Program-made: the position numbers and the translations under genes
The notes under the pieces: generated by a model
What the model was told of the DNA's origin: nothing
Databases searched by the model: none
The model's input: only the letters and a program-made list of their open reading frames with translations
Assembly: GCA_947174225.1 (NCBI GenBank)
Contig: CAMWIF010000079.1
Coordinates: 1 to 9,346, forward strand
DNA: 9,346 nucleotides
Source: an uncultured Porphyromonadaceae bacterium
GTDB lineage: Bacteria > Bacteroidota > Bacteroidia > Bacteroidales > Muribaculaceae
Direction of reading: 5' to 3'
In this document: positions 1 to 7,413 of the stretch, in pieces
Layout: each line of letters opens with the position of its first letter
Position numbering within the stretch: position 1 is the stretch's first letter

Positions 1-576
1 CATACCGGGCCAGCCGCCGAATGCCTCGTCATCACCCCAAGCATACATTGCAAGCTCGTCGAAGCCTGAGTTATCCACCACATAGATCACATAGCCATCG
101 TGTACTACCTCATCGGGATTTGCAGGCTTGTTGAAATAATCAGCCCAGAAATATATGAGCACATTCAGCCTACCCCCGACAGCCGGAGCCTCTGTATGCT
201 TCACATCCTTATTTCCAAGACCGCGCTCCTCACCCTGTTCGACGTTATAGAAAGTATAGCCGTCGGCAAGGGTCTTACCGTTGACGAAATCATTTGGATT
301 TAGATAGACACCCCATTTCACATCGGTGTCAGGAGCTTTTTCAAGTTGCCAACGCGGATCGCCCACGGCATCCATTCCGCCGTTAAATTCACCGATTATA
401 TAGATCTTGTCGGTTGGTGTTGTCTCCTGCGGCACAATAGCCTCTATAAGCTGATAGCCGGGACGGGTCTCGAAGCGAGGAAGTTCGCTGTCGAAGACGA
501 TCTCATCCTTGCTGCACGCCCCGAGCAGGGGGAGCAGCAAAAGGAAAAAGAGATTATATATACTTAGATTCTTCAT
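1..576 (-). CDS. SusE/SusF-like surface starch-binding lipoprotein (3' end outside window)
   Basis: The reading frame runs open from an ATG at 576 to the window edge, giving 192 residues and no stop, so the C-terminus is missing. The N-terminus is a lipoprotein signal: a Leu/Phe-rich core ends in LLGAC with Cys21 as the lipidation site. Cys21 is followed by SKDE, which resembles the acidic surface-export signal of Bacteroidota lipoproteins. Residues about 55-145 hold a beta-rich region with an IYIIGEFNGG motif typical of starch-binding E-set modules. Residues about 160-192 (DNSGFDELAMYAW, then GGWPGM) resemble a CBM26-type starch-binding module. The gene follows the SusD gene by 14 bases, so it is surely cotranscribed with it. 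By analogy with SusE/SusF it should bind glucan at the cell surface without cleaving it. Exact family is inferred from motifs and position; it could also be a one-off SusE-position protein with no close relation to SusE itself. Confidence 0.85.
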   Translation of the reverse strand, partial: MKNLSIYNLFFLLLLPLLGACSKDEIVFDSELPRFETRPGYQLIEAIVPQETTPTDKIYIIGEFNGGMDAVGDPRWQLEKAPDTDVKWGVYLNPNDFVNGKTLADGYTFYNVEQGEERGLGNKDVKHTEAPAVGGRLNVLIYFWADYFNKPANPDEVVHDGYVIYVVDNSGFDELAMYAWGDDEAFGGWPGM

Positions 577-590
577 ATTATAAATCGATT

Positions 591-2402
591 TTAGTAGTTA
601 GGATTCTGAACTAAGCCCGGGTTAACCATAAGAGCCACCTGGGGAAGTGGGAACCACTCATATTTGCGGTCGCGTTTTGCAGGAAGTTCACGGTCAGTCT
701 CTGTAGCACGTCCGAAGAACCACCACTGTCCCTGCGTGAATTTATCGAATCGGCGCAGGTCGGTGCGACGACGGTTGCCTTCGTTGAGAAATTCAAGACC
801 CCATTCGCTGAGCATCCAGTCAAGGTCAAAAGCGTTGAAGCCAGGACCCGGATTGTCGATTTCCGCAATATCGGAAGTGTTGAAGTAACGCTGACGCACA
901 TCGTTTACAAGCGACTTTGCAGCAGCCGAATCTCCGGCACGGAGACGACATTCGGCGAGTGTGTAGTACACCTCTGTAAGACGGAACTCAACTTCCGCTA
1001 TGTCGCGGTAGTCCACACCGGCAGAGGTGGGAGTGATAGGATAGCGAATCATACGGTAGCCGGTGTTGGTCATACCCCAACGGGGCGACATCACGACTTC
1101 GAGGTCACGACCCTCATTGGTGAAGGTGCCACACTGATCCACATAAATAAGGGGAAGGTCCTGAAGATCAGCATCAGCAAGATAAGGTTCACCATTTACA
1201 TAGTTTACCTGGTCACCCATAAGGAAAATACCCTGCCAGTTTCCGGCTGCATCCGACTTATAAGGCTGCTTACGTATATCCTTGTTGCTCATACGGTCGA
1301 GAGGCGCACCCAACTTGTCGCCGTAATCGAAGATAAAGCTCTTGCCGTCACGTGTTCCGCAAATCTTATTACCTGCCATAATGTAGTCCGTTCCGGAGTT
1401 ATCCTTTGAAGGAACGATACAGCAGCAGTTCCAGCCTGTCTGCACCACGGGATAGTCAAAAAGCTCCTCATACTGTAGGGGAAGGAACGGTGTAGTACGG
1501 TTGTTGGTGAAGGTATGTCCACCCCACATAGCGAATGCAAATACGATTTCAGAACATTTATCATTGCCCATACTATAAATCTGACGATAGTCGGAGGCAA
1601 GGTTATATGTGCCGTAATCACCGTTGATAATCTGCTCGCAAAGAGTGGCACATTCTGTATAGCGCGGAGTGCCTGTCCAAAGCTCGGAGTTGAGAAGAAG
1701 GCGCATCTTAAGCATACGGTTCATGCCCTGGTTCATTCTGGTGCGTGTCTCACTGTTGCCCTGCTCGGCAGTGAGATCAGCATAGCAGGCGTCAAGTTCA
1801 TCGGCAATGAAATTCCAGACCACTTCACATCCCTTATTGAAATCAGGATCGGCAGAACCGGGTACTTCACCACCTACAGAGGTGTTCAGAGGAATTGCAC
1901 CACCCCATACCTCGAAGTTATTGTAATACACATACGCACGCATTGTGCGGACTTCAGCGATATAAGATTTGAGAGCGTCTTCAGTCATACCGATAGAGGC
2001 GGGATTGATCTTGTTGAGGTCATCGATGATAGTGTTGCACAGACCAATAGTCTGCCACGCATTCTCCCACGCCTTACGGTTGATTTCATTTTCCGAGTTC
2101 CAGCATTGGGCTGAAAGCACAAACTTCGCGCCTTCGTCCCATCCCCAGGAGCCGCCGTTCCATGTGCGCCACGCTATCTGATCGGCTGAATACTCGTTGA
2201 GATACCAGAAATATTCCAGAAAACTATTCTCGGCACTGGAATAGATTGCTGCTACAGCACCCTTCACGCTGTTTTCATCCTGATAGTATGTGAAAGCGTC
2301 GATGCGGTCAAATGTCTTTTCATCGAGATCGGTGCAAGACGTTGCGCCGACTGCGAGAGCCGTTGCCGAAAGCAAAGCGGCTATATGATTATTGAGTTTC
2401 AT
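591..2402 (-). CDS. susD: SusD-like starch/glycan-binding outer-membrane lipoprotein
   Basis: This 603-residue protein is a SusD/RagB-family lipoprotein that caps the SusC transporter and binds glycan outside the cell. The signal peptide ends in GATSC with Cys23 as the lipidated residue, followed by TDLDE, an acidic stretch consistent with surface export. The family hallmarks are all present: the helical motif MRAYVYYNNFEVWGGAIPL at about 154-172, the C-terminal TPR-like helices with EVYYTLAECRLRAGD at about 477-491, the EFLNEGNRRRTDLRRFDKF motif at 537-555, and the WFPLPQ...NPGLVQNPNY ending. It is somewhat longer than the B. thetaiotaomicron SusD (about 550 residues). It starts 54 bases after the SusC stop, the usual pairing. 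Aromatic residues are plentiful in the mid-region (for example WNGGSWGW at 81-88), consistent with sugar stacking, but I cannot assign the binding site. A Cys triplet sits at 326-328. Starch as substrate is inferred from the neighbouring GH13, regulator and SusE-like genes. Confidence 0.95.
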   Translation of the reverse strand: MKLNNHIAALLSATALAVGATSCTDLDEKTFDRIDAFTYYQDENSVKGAVAAIYSSAENSFLEYFWYLNEYSADQIAWRTWNGGSWGWDEGAKFVLSAQCWNSENEINRKAWENAWQTIGLCNTIIDDLNKINPASIGMTEDALKSYIAEVRTMRAYVYYNNFEVWGGAIPLNTSVGGEVPGSADPDFNKGCEVVWNFIADELDACYADLTAEQGNSETRTRMNQGMNRMLKMRLLLNSELWTGTPRYTECATLCEQIINGDYGTYNLASDYRQIYSMGNDKCSEIVFAFAMWGGHTFTNNRTTPFLPLQYEELFDYPVVQTGWNCCCIVPSKDNSGTDYIMAGNKICGTRDGKSFIFDYGDKLGAPLDRMSNKDIRKQPYKSDAAGNWQGIFLMGDQVNYVNGEPYLADADLQDLPLIYVDQCGTFTNEGRDLEVVMSPRWGMTNTGYRMIRYPITPTSAGVDYRDIAEVEFRLTEVYYTLAECRLRAGDSAAAKSLVNDVRQRYFNTSDIAEIDNPGPGFNAFDLDWMLSEWGLEFLNEGNRRRTDLRRFDKFTQGQWWFFGRATETDRELPAKRDRKYEWFPLPQVALMVNPGLVQNPNY

Positions 2403-2416
2403 TATTGTTTGATTAA

Positions 2417-2433
2417 TTGTAAGAGAATTACAA
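2417..2433 (-). promoter_or_regulatory. Small hairpin between susC and susD
   Basis: In the 54-base spacer between the SusC stop and the SusD start, a perfect 6-bp inverted repeat (TTGTAA / TTACAA) with a 5-base loop lies 14 bases upstream of the susD ATG. It has no T-run behind it, so it is not a convincing terminator. It might tune translation or stability of the two cistrons. The stem is A/T-rich and weak, so chance is possible. Confidence 0.35.
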
Positions 2434-2456
2434 AATCCAATCGGTGAGTAGCGGCA

Positions 2457-5423
2457 TCAACGGAATTTCAGAGTCACACCTAAAGTGAACTGAGTGGCCA
2501 TAGGATATGCCGATGTTACGTCTATACCCGGAGTGATACCCGTAGAGGTGACAGCCGAAGGATCGGTGCCTGTGTATTTTGTGAGAGTAAAGATATTCTT
2601 GGCAGCAAGATAGAGACGAAGACTGTCGAGAAGACGACGGTTCTTGATGGGAAGAGTGTACCCCAAAGTCACATTCTCAAGCTTGAAGTAGTCGCCGTTC
2701 TCAAGGAAGTAAGAAGAAATCACGCCACCGCCGGACCATACATCGCGATCTTTGAGATAAGTGCTGCGGAGCACGTTGTCGCTGCCGCTACCCTTCAGAC
2801 CCATACCGTATCTGCGCATATTGAATATCTGGAAACCGAAAGCTCCGTTGAACATAAGGCTGAGATCGAAGTTTTTCCACTTCACGGTGTTGTTCCAAGT
2901 AAGGAAGTGTTTGGGAGCACCGTCGCCTATATATCGTTTGTCTTCCGGCTGAGCACCGGCAGCAGGAATTTTCTCCCCTTTGGCATTATAGATGAGCATA
3001 TCGTGCGCCTCATTATAGCCGGCATACTCGTAGCCCCAGAACTGTCCGATTCTGCCACCCTCTTCTACACGGAAGAAGTATTCACTTGTGCCGAGACCCG
3101 GTTTCTGATAGAGATCAAGATAAGAAGCCTGATAAATGGAGTTGGAAAGCTTGGTGAGCTTGGAAGTGCCGTATGAATAGTTGATACCGGTGGTCCAGGT
3201 TACGGGCTTATCCACGACGGCATCGGCGGTAAGAGCCAACTCGACACCGGTGTTGCGGATTGTACCCACATTAACAAGGATGTTGGGATATACATAAGGG
3301 GGCTGAGGAGCAGTATAGTTGTAGAGAAGATCCTGAGAACGGCGGTCGAAGAATTCAAGAGAACCGTAGATACGGTTGAAGAACATAAAGTCGATACCAT
3401 AGTTCATACTCGACAGCTTCTCCCAAGCAAGCTCAGGGTTGGCATTGTTGGAGGGCTGATAACCGGTAACCCAAGAACCGTCGATAAGATATGTGCCACC
3501 CGTGGTATAGGTTGAAATCGACTGATATGAGTCAAAGTCGCTACGACCCGTGACACCATATGAGATACGGGGCTTGAGGCTCTGCACAGTCTGCACATAA
3601 TCTCTCAGGAAAGGCATCTTGGTGATTTCCCATGCCACGGATGCGGAGGGGAATGAACCCCACTTCTTGTCAGCACCGAATTTTGTGGAGCCTTCATGGC
3701 GAAGAGAGGCAGAAGCTATGATCATACCTTTCCAGGCATAGTTGATACGGCCGAAGAAGCCTACGAGAGTTGACTGGGTACGCCCTGCCCACATTGAAGC
3801 CTTGCCGTCGGCAAGCCATGTGCCGGAACCGATGCCCCACCAGAGAGGTTTATCGAATGTGAAGTTGTTGTTCTGCTCAAACATACCGTCCCAGTTGGTG
3901 CGCTCGAAAGAGTAACCGCCCACAAATTTAACGTCGTGGTCGTCGTTGTTAAAGCCATAGTTAGCAATCCACTCAAGACGGTCGGTCCACCATTTGTCGT
4001 ATCTGATAGAGGCACGACCATTGTAGCCATTCCAATAAGACTCGCCGGAAGTGGTGGGAGTGTAATAGTCACTCTTCAGATCTTTATAATCATAAGAATA
4101 AGAGAGCGTGGTGCTGAGGCTATTGTGCTCGTTGCTCCAGATATTATATTTTATATCGGCGGTGCCGAGCAGATATGTGCGCTTACCCTGTGAGGTGTTG
4201 ACCTTAAGCTGTTGCACCGGGTTATATACACCTGAGGGGGAGCTGGGCTGATAGTAGCTGCCATCTTCATTGTAGACGGGGATGGTGGGGTTCATACCGA
4301 GGGCGGTGTCAAACATTCCGTCGTCACCCCAATCCTCGTTCACACGGCGGGCGTTAAGAGAAGCAGTGATGCGCAGATGGTTGTCGAGGGCATTGGCTGC
4401 AACCGCTGCACGTCCGCCGAATTCCTCGCGCTTGCTCACGATGTCAAGACCGTTGGCATTCTTATAGTTCATCGAGGCTGTATAGTAACCGCCTCCGGGT
4501 AGCGAACCGTCGATTGACACATATTGGTTGGTGTCGTAAGAAGCCTTGCGCGTGATGAGGTCATACCAATCGGTGCTTGCGCCGTAGTCGTGGCCACGAC
4601 GTGCAAGACGCCACTCGTAAGGCGAAAGCACTTCGGGCTTGTCTTTTGCAAAAGCCACAGCTGCATAAGAATCATAAGTGATGAGCGGTTTGCCCGGCTC
4701 GCCTGTCCCCTTCTTTGTAGTGATAAGGATTACACCGTTTGCACCACGAGTACCATAAATGGCTGCTGAGGCGGCATCCTTCAATACCGACATAGATTCA
4801 ATGTCCTGGGGAGCGACTGTGCGGATGTCGCCGCCTGCCACACCGTCAATCACAATCAGAGGGCCGTTGCCCGCGCTGAGTGATGTGGCACCACGCACCT
4901 GGAGATCGGCTCCGGCATTAGGGTTGGCAGCAGCCGTGCTCGACACGTTAAGACCGGCTACCTTACCTGTAAGCATCTCCATCGGGCTGTTCATTGCTCC
5001 CTTTTGGAAATCCTCACTGTTGACCTGCACGATTGAGCTTGACACCTCCTTGCGGCTGAGTGAACCGTAGCCCACTACCACTACCTCATCAAGAAGTTCG
5101 CTGTCTTCGTGCATTGTGGCGTCAATCTTTGTCTGTCCGTTGACAGCCACCTCCACTGCCTGAAAACCTACATAACTAAATACAAGAGTTGCGTCAGAGG
5201 GCACATCGCTCAGGGTGTATACACCGTCGAGGTCAGTCATAGTACCATGCTTCTGATCACCTTTCACTGAGACACTGACACCAATCAGGACATCTCCCGT
5301 AGGATCGTAGACAGTACCCGAAACATTCAACAACTGTGCCGTCGCTGCCGGGACAGTCATCAGAGCCAACGCCCATATCAACGTGAGGGCAAAGACTCGT
5401 AAATTCCATGGTTTTCTCTTCAT
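2457..5423 (-). CDS. susC: SusC-like TonB-dependent outer-membrane transporter
   Basis: This 988-residue protein is a full-length SusC/RagA-family TonB-dependent transporter that imports glucan oligosaccharides across the outer membrane. The signal peptide ends near AATAQ (about residue 30). A carboxypeptidase-D-like beta-sandwich follows (about 32-105, GTVYDPTGDVLIGVSVSVKG), then the TonB box DEVVVVGYG at 112-120. The plug domain carries the SusC signature SVLKDAASAAIYGTRGANG at about 212-230. The rest is the 22-strand barrel, ending in a typical aromatic/hydrophobic strand (FTLGVTLKFR). There is no N-terminal STN signalling extension, so it is not of the anti-sigma-linked transducer type. 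That agrees with control by the adjacent SusR-like regulator. It is the first gene of the susC-susD-susE-like unit, with its own candidate promoter about 55 bases upstream. Alpha-glucan specificity is inferred from context. Confidence 0.96.
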   Translation of the reverse strand: MKRKPWNLRVFALTLIWALALMTVPAATAQLLNVSGTVYDPTGDVLIGVSVSVKGDQKHGTMTDLDGVYTLSDVPSDATLVFSYVGFQAVEVAVNGQTKIDATMHEDSELLDEVVVVGYGSLSRKEVSSSIVQVNSEDFQKGAMNSPMEMLTGKVAGLNVSSTAAANPNAGADLQVRGATSLSAGNGPLIVIDGVAGGDIRTVAPQDIESMSVLKDAASAAIYGTRGANGVILITTKKGTGEPGKPLITYDSYAAVAFAKDKPEVLSPYEWRLARRGHDYGASTDWYDLITRKASYDTNQYVSIDGSLPGGGYYTASMNYKNANGLDIVSKREEFGGRAAVAANALDNHLRITASLNARRVNEDWGDDGMFDTALGMNPTIPVYNEDGSYYQPSSPSGVYNPVQQLKVNTSQGKRTYLLGTADIKYNIWSNEHNSLSTTLSYSYDYKDLKSDYYTPTTSGESYWNGYNGRASIRYDKWWTDRLEWIANYGFNNDDHDVKFVGGYSFERTNWDGMFEQNNNFTFDKPLWWGIGSGTWLADGKASMWAGRTQSTLVGFFGRINYAWKGMIIASASLRHEGSTKFGADKKWGSFPSASVAWEITKMPFLRDYVQTVQSLKPRISYGVTGRSDFDSYQSISTYTTGGTYLIDGSWVTGYQPSNNANPELAWEKLSSMNYGIDFMFFNRIYGSLEFFDRRSQDLLYNYTAPQPPYVYPNILVNVGTIRNTGVELALTADAVVDKPVTWTTGINYSYGTSKLTKLSNSIYQASYLDLYQKPGLGTSEYFFRVEEGGRIGQFWGYEYAGYNEAHDMLIYNAKGEKIPAAGAQPEDKRYIGDGAPKHFLTWNNTVKWKNFDLSLMFNGAFGFQIFNMRRYGMGLKGSGSDNVLRSTYLKDRDVWSGGGVISSYFLENGDYFKLENVTLGYTLPIKNRRLLDSLRLYLAAKNIFTLTKYTGTDPSAVTSTGITPGIDVTSAYPMATQFTLGVTLKFR

Positions 5424-5479
5424 TATGTGTTGTTTTAATTAAGATGTTGCCTTGTGTGGTTAACTTTTCTTTACATTCG

Positions 5480-5511
5480 CAAAGTTCGTCAACTCCTCTT
5501 TCAGAATCAAG
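5480..5511 (-). promoter_or_regulatory. Candidate susC promoter (Bacteroidota type)
   Basis: On the minus strand a -33-like CTTG (5511-5508; consensus TTTG) and a -7-like GAACTTTG (5487-5480; consensus TAnnTTTG) are separated by 20 bp, the usual spacing. Each box has one mismatch, so an activator would be expected. Transcription would start near 5474 and give a leader of about 50 bases. The call is strengthened by the match in layout with the amylase promoter, where the same upstream 13-mer lies at the same distance. Confidence 0.5.
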
Positions 5512-5598
5512 ACCATCTAATTAAAATCAAAACATTTCAAAACCTTAACAATATATAAATCAACTCTTTAATCTTAAAAACCCTACTTAAAAATCAAT
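5512..5598 (-). promoter_or_regulatory. G-free upstream tract with candidate regulator-binding sites (susC)
   Basis: For 87 consecutive bases the plus strand has no G (minus strand no C), directly upstream of the susC -33 box. Inside it are ATCAACTCTTTAA (5559-5571), 47 bp from the -33 box, and AATCAAAA (5525-5532), 13 bp from the -33 box. Both also occur in the tract before the amylase promoter at matching distances. Related AACC(C)T...TTAA words recur at 5541 and 5579. I infer an activator-binding region, most likely for the SusR-like protein encoded next door. The binding itself is unproven. Confidence 0.5.
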
Positions 5599-5605
5599 GT
5601 TATCT

Positions 5606-7276
5606 TTAACCTATATTCTTCACATCCTGCTCAAATCTGTCGGGATTCAGAGCACGTTTCTTCATTTTCGACCGATATGTGTAGACGGTGGAGAGTGAGC
5701 ATCGGAGGAAGTTTGCAATCTGTGCGCTGTCCTCTATACCTATACGTATCAAGGCAAACACCCTAAGCTCCGTGTTGAGTAGCTCTCCATTCTTCAGGAC
5801 AGGCTTTTCCTCCGGCTTGAGCAACGCACTGAACTTATCCACAAAAGAAGGATAGATATTCAAAATCGCCTCGTCAAACTTAGCGTAGAAATCCTTGAGC
5901 AACTGGTCTACCGTTTCCGACGACTCTATCTTCTTCAGCAACGTCGCACGGGTGCTCCCCTGCACTGCGATCTTCCGCAAAGATTGCTGGTAGTGCTGTA
6001 AGGCAGATATGGCAGCAGAGCAATATTCCATAAACAGTCCGGCATACTGCTCTTTGGTGAGGTTATACTCGTGCAGCTTCTCATTCCTGACTTGCAATTC
6101 ATCGTTACTCTTTTCCAGTTCACCGTTGGCAGCTTTAAGCTTATCGGAAAGTAGACTGAGTTCCTTATTGGCGTTGCTTATCTTGTCCTTGGCTACACGC
6201 AGACTCCTGAACTGTTTAAGTATCAATACTATTGTTATAATCAAGATCACTGACAATATACTACTTACCCATACCATACTGCGTAGCCTGCTTGTGAGCC
6301 GTTGCTGCACGGAATTATATGCTTCGTCTATCACAGGAAGCATCTTGCTCGATTGCACATTACGCATCAGGGCAGAATAGAAATTGGCATCTGCTATGCT
6401 TTTCTTCAAATAGCGGTTGGCGCGTTCTATGTCGCCATCCTCAAACATATCAGTGGCAACCGCACGAAACGACATATTTTCCTTTACTGCACCTTTCACA
6501 TCCGATATGGCACTCAGCACCAAGTAACGTTTATATTCCTTAGGATAACCCGCTTCCTTATAGATATACGCAAGCGTGGAGGCAAGTATGGAGTATTCCC
6601 GTGTCCCTGAGGGATACTCTTCCAAATGTTTTGAAAGCATATCTATAGCTTTATCCGAGTCTCCACGGCGTGCCATTTCTGTCATCACATAGACCATATG
6701 ATTAAAAGAATCCGGACGTACCACTTGATTTAGCGAGTCGGCATATAAAGTTCTCTGCTGTTCATAGGCAGGTGCCGTCTCGTGTTCTGAAGTATATTCG
6801 CTCAGGTATTGATATATCGCGCAATAGGTAGAATAATAATCCTCAAGCAAAGTGTTGGGAACAGAATCCCTCGGAATTGACTTCATAATTCCAAGAGCAT
6901 CGGAAAAGAGTCCGGCGTGAGCAAAGACATCTGCTCTCTTTATCAAAAGTCGCATACGCTCCCCGGCGTCAGCCTCTACTGCCGGAAGACGCAGGTTGTA
7001 ATTTATATAATACAACGTTGAATCGGCATTATAAGCATCAAATTCCGCTATCAGATTATTGATAATCTCAGTGCGCTTATTCTTGTCGGTAGTGAGGTCA
7101 TAATCTCTCTTATACTTTACAATCCTCTCCTCTTTCAACTTCTCATAGTCACCGCTCCTTGCGATTTCTTCGTCAAGGTGTGTATAAAGGCTCTCCAATT
7201 CAGAGTCTTTATCAGCTTTCATATGATTACATGAAGTGATAAGTATAAGAATAATGAGAAGGAGATATGATTTCAT
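5606..7276 (-). CDS. susR: SusR-like membrane-tethered transcriptional activator (DUF6377-type)
   Basis: This 556-residue protein has the layout of SusR/DUF6377 regulators. An N-terminal export signal (MKSYLLLIILILITSC) is followed by a helical, TPR-like region at about 25-325, predicted to face the periplasm. One strong membrane segment lies at about 334-354 (VWVSSILSVILIITIVLIL). A coiled-coil linker follows (about 360-405, rich in SDKLKAANGELEKS-type heptads). The C-terminal domain ends in a LuxR-like helix-turn-helix at about 503-541 (LRVFALIRIG, then DSAQIANFLRCSLSTVYTYR). The expected role is to sense maltose or maltooligosaccharide and activate the sus-type genes. It lies between the amylase and susC with its own candidate promoter and a structured mRNA leader. 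The signal ends in ITSC, which fits a lipobox at Cys16 and would be an unusual second anchor. The assignment to SusR rather than another DUF6377 regulator rests on the starch context. Confidence 0.88.
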   Translation of the reverse strand: MKSYLLLIILILITSCNHMKADKDSELESLYTHLDEEIARSGDYEKLKEERIVKYKRDYDLTTDKNKRTEIINNLIAEFDAYNADSTLYYINYNLRLPAVEADAGERMRLLIKRADVFAHAGLFSDALGIMKSIPRDSVPNTLLEDYYSTYCAIYQYLSEYTSEHETAPAYEQQRTLYADSLNQVVRPDSFNHMVYVMTEMARRGDSDKAIDMLSKHLEEYPSGTREYSILASTLAYIYKEAGYPKEYKRYLVLSAISDVKGAVKENMSFRAVATDMFEDGDIERANRYLKKSIADANFYSALMRNVQSSKMLPVIDEAYNSVQQRLTSRLRSMVWVSSILSVILIITIVLILKQFRSLRVAKDKISNANKELSLLSDKLKAANGELEKSNDELQVRNEKLHEYNLTKEQYAGLFMEYCSAAISALQHYQQSLRKIAVQGSTRATLLKKIESSETVDQLLKDFYAKFDEAILNIYPSFVDKFSALLKPEEKPVLKNGELLNTELRVFALIRIGIEDSAQIANFLRCSLSTVYTYRSKMKKRALNPDRFEQDVKNIG

Positions 7277-7294
7277 ACACGAGGCTTGGCTTTA

Positions 7295-7370
7295 ACTGTG
7301 GAGATTATTAGTGTTGATACACCGGAATGTATCCGACAGCGAATGTTGAGCCATCGGACACATCCACAGT
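7295..7370 (-). promoter_or_regulatory. Structured mRNA leader of the regulator (three-way junction RNA)
   Basis: In the sense RNA a closing stem of 7 bp (ACUGUGG, 7370-7364, with CCACAGU, 7301-7295) encloses two hairpins. One is a 14-bp hairpin (7363-7350 with 7340-7327, 9-base loop UCAACAUUC). The other is a 5-bp hairpin (GGUGU/ACACU, 7323-7310, loop AUCA). The three non-Watson-Crick positions in the long stem are G-U in this strand but A-C in the complement, which favours an RNA made from the minus strand. The element begins about 3 bases after the predicted transcription start and ends 18 bases before the regulator ATG. No U-run follows it, so it is not a simple terminator. It matches no riboswitch class I recognise. 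Confidence 0.6.
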
Positions 7371-7378
7371 GGGTTTTG

Positions 7379-7409
7379 TAAAGTTAGCAATAAAATCCTT
7401 AACTACAAA
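7379..7409 (-). promoter_or_regulatory. Candidate promoter of the regulator gene
   Basis: A perfect -33 TTTG (7409-7406) and a -7-like TAACTTTA (7386-7379; one mismatch to TAnnTTTG) are separated by 19 bp on the minus strand. The site sits just past the amylase stop codon and would start RNA near 7373, giving a leader of about 97 bases. It lacks the G-free upstream tract seen at the other two promoters. This fits a regulator expressed independently of its targets, although read-through from the amylase gene is also possible. Confidence 0.55.
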
Positions 7410-7413
7410 AATT

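Noticed and set aside
100..567. Two plus-strand open frames opposite the SusE/F-like gene
   Set aside because: The minus-strand frame has a clean lipoprotein signal and starch-binding motifs and continues from the operon. The plus-strand frames have none.
1515..2114. Plus-strand open frame of 199 codons opposite susD
   Set aside because: It lies wholly inside a clear SusD gene on the other strand, has no family motif, and has the look of an antisense shadow.
7295..7370. A tRNA, suggested by the 76-base length and 7-bp closing stem
   Set aside because: There is no T-arm GTTC motif, no anticodon arm of correct size, and a 14-bp hairpin replaces the normal arms.
7295..7370. Rho-independent terminator for the amylase gene
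   Set aside because: No U-run follows the closing stem, and a promoter for the regulator lies just upstream of it.
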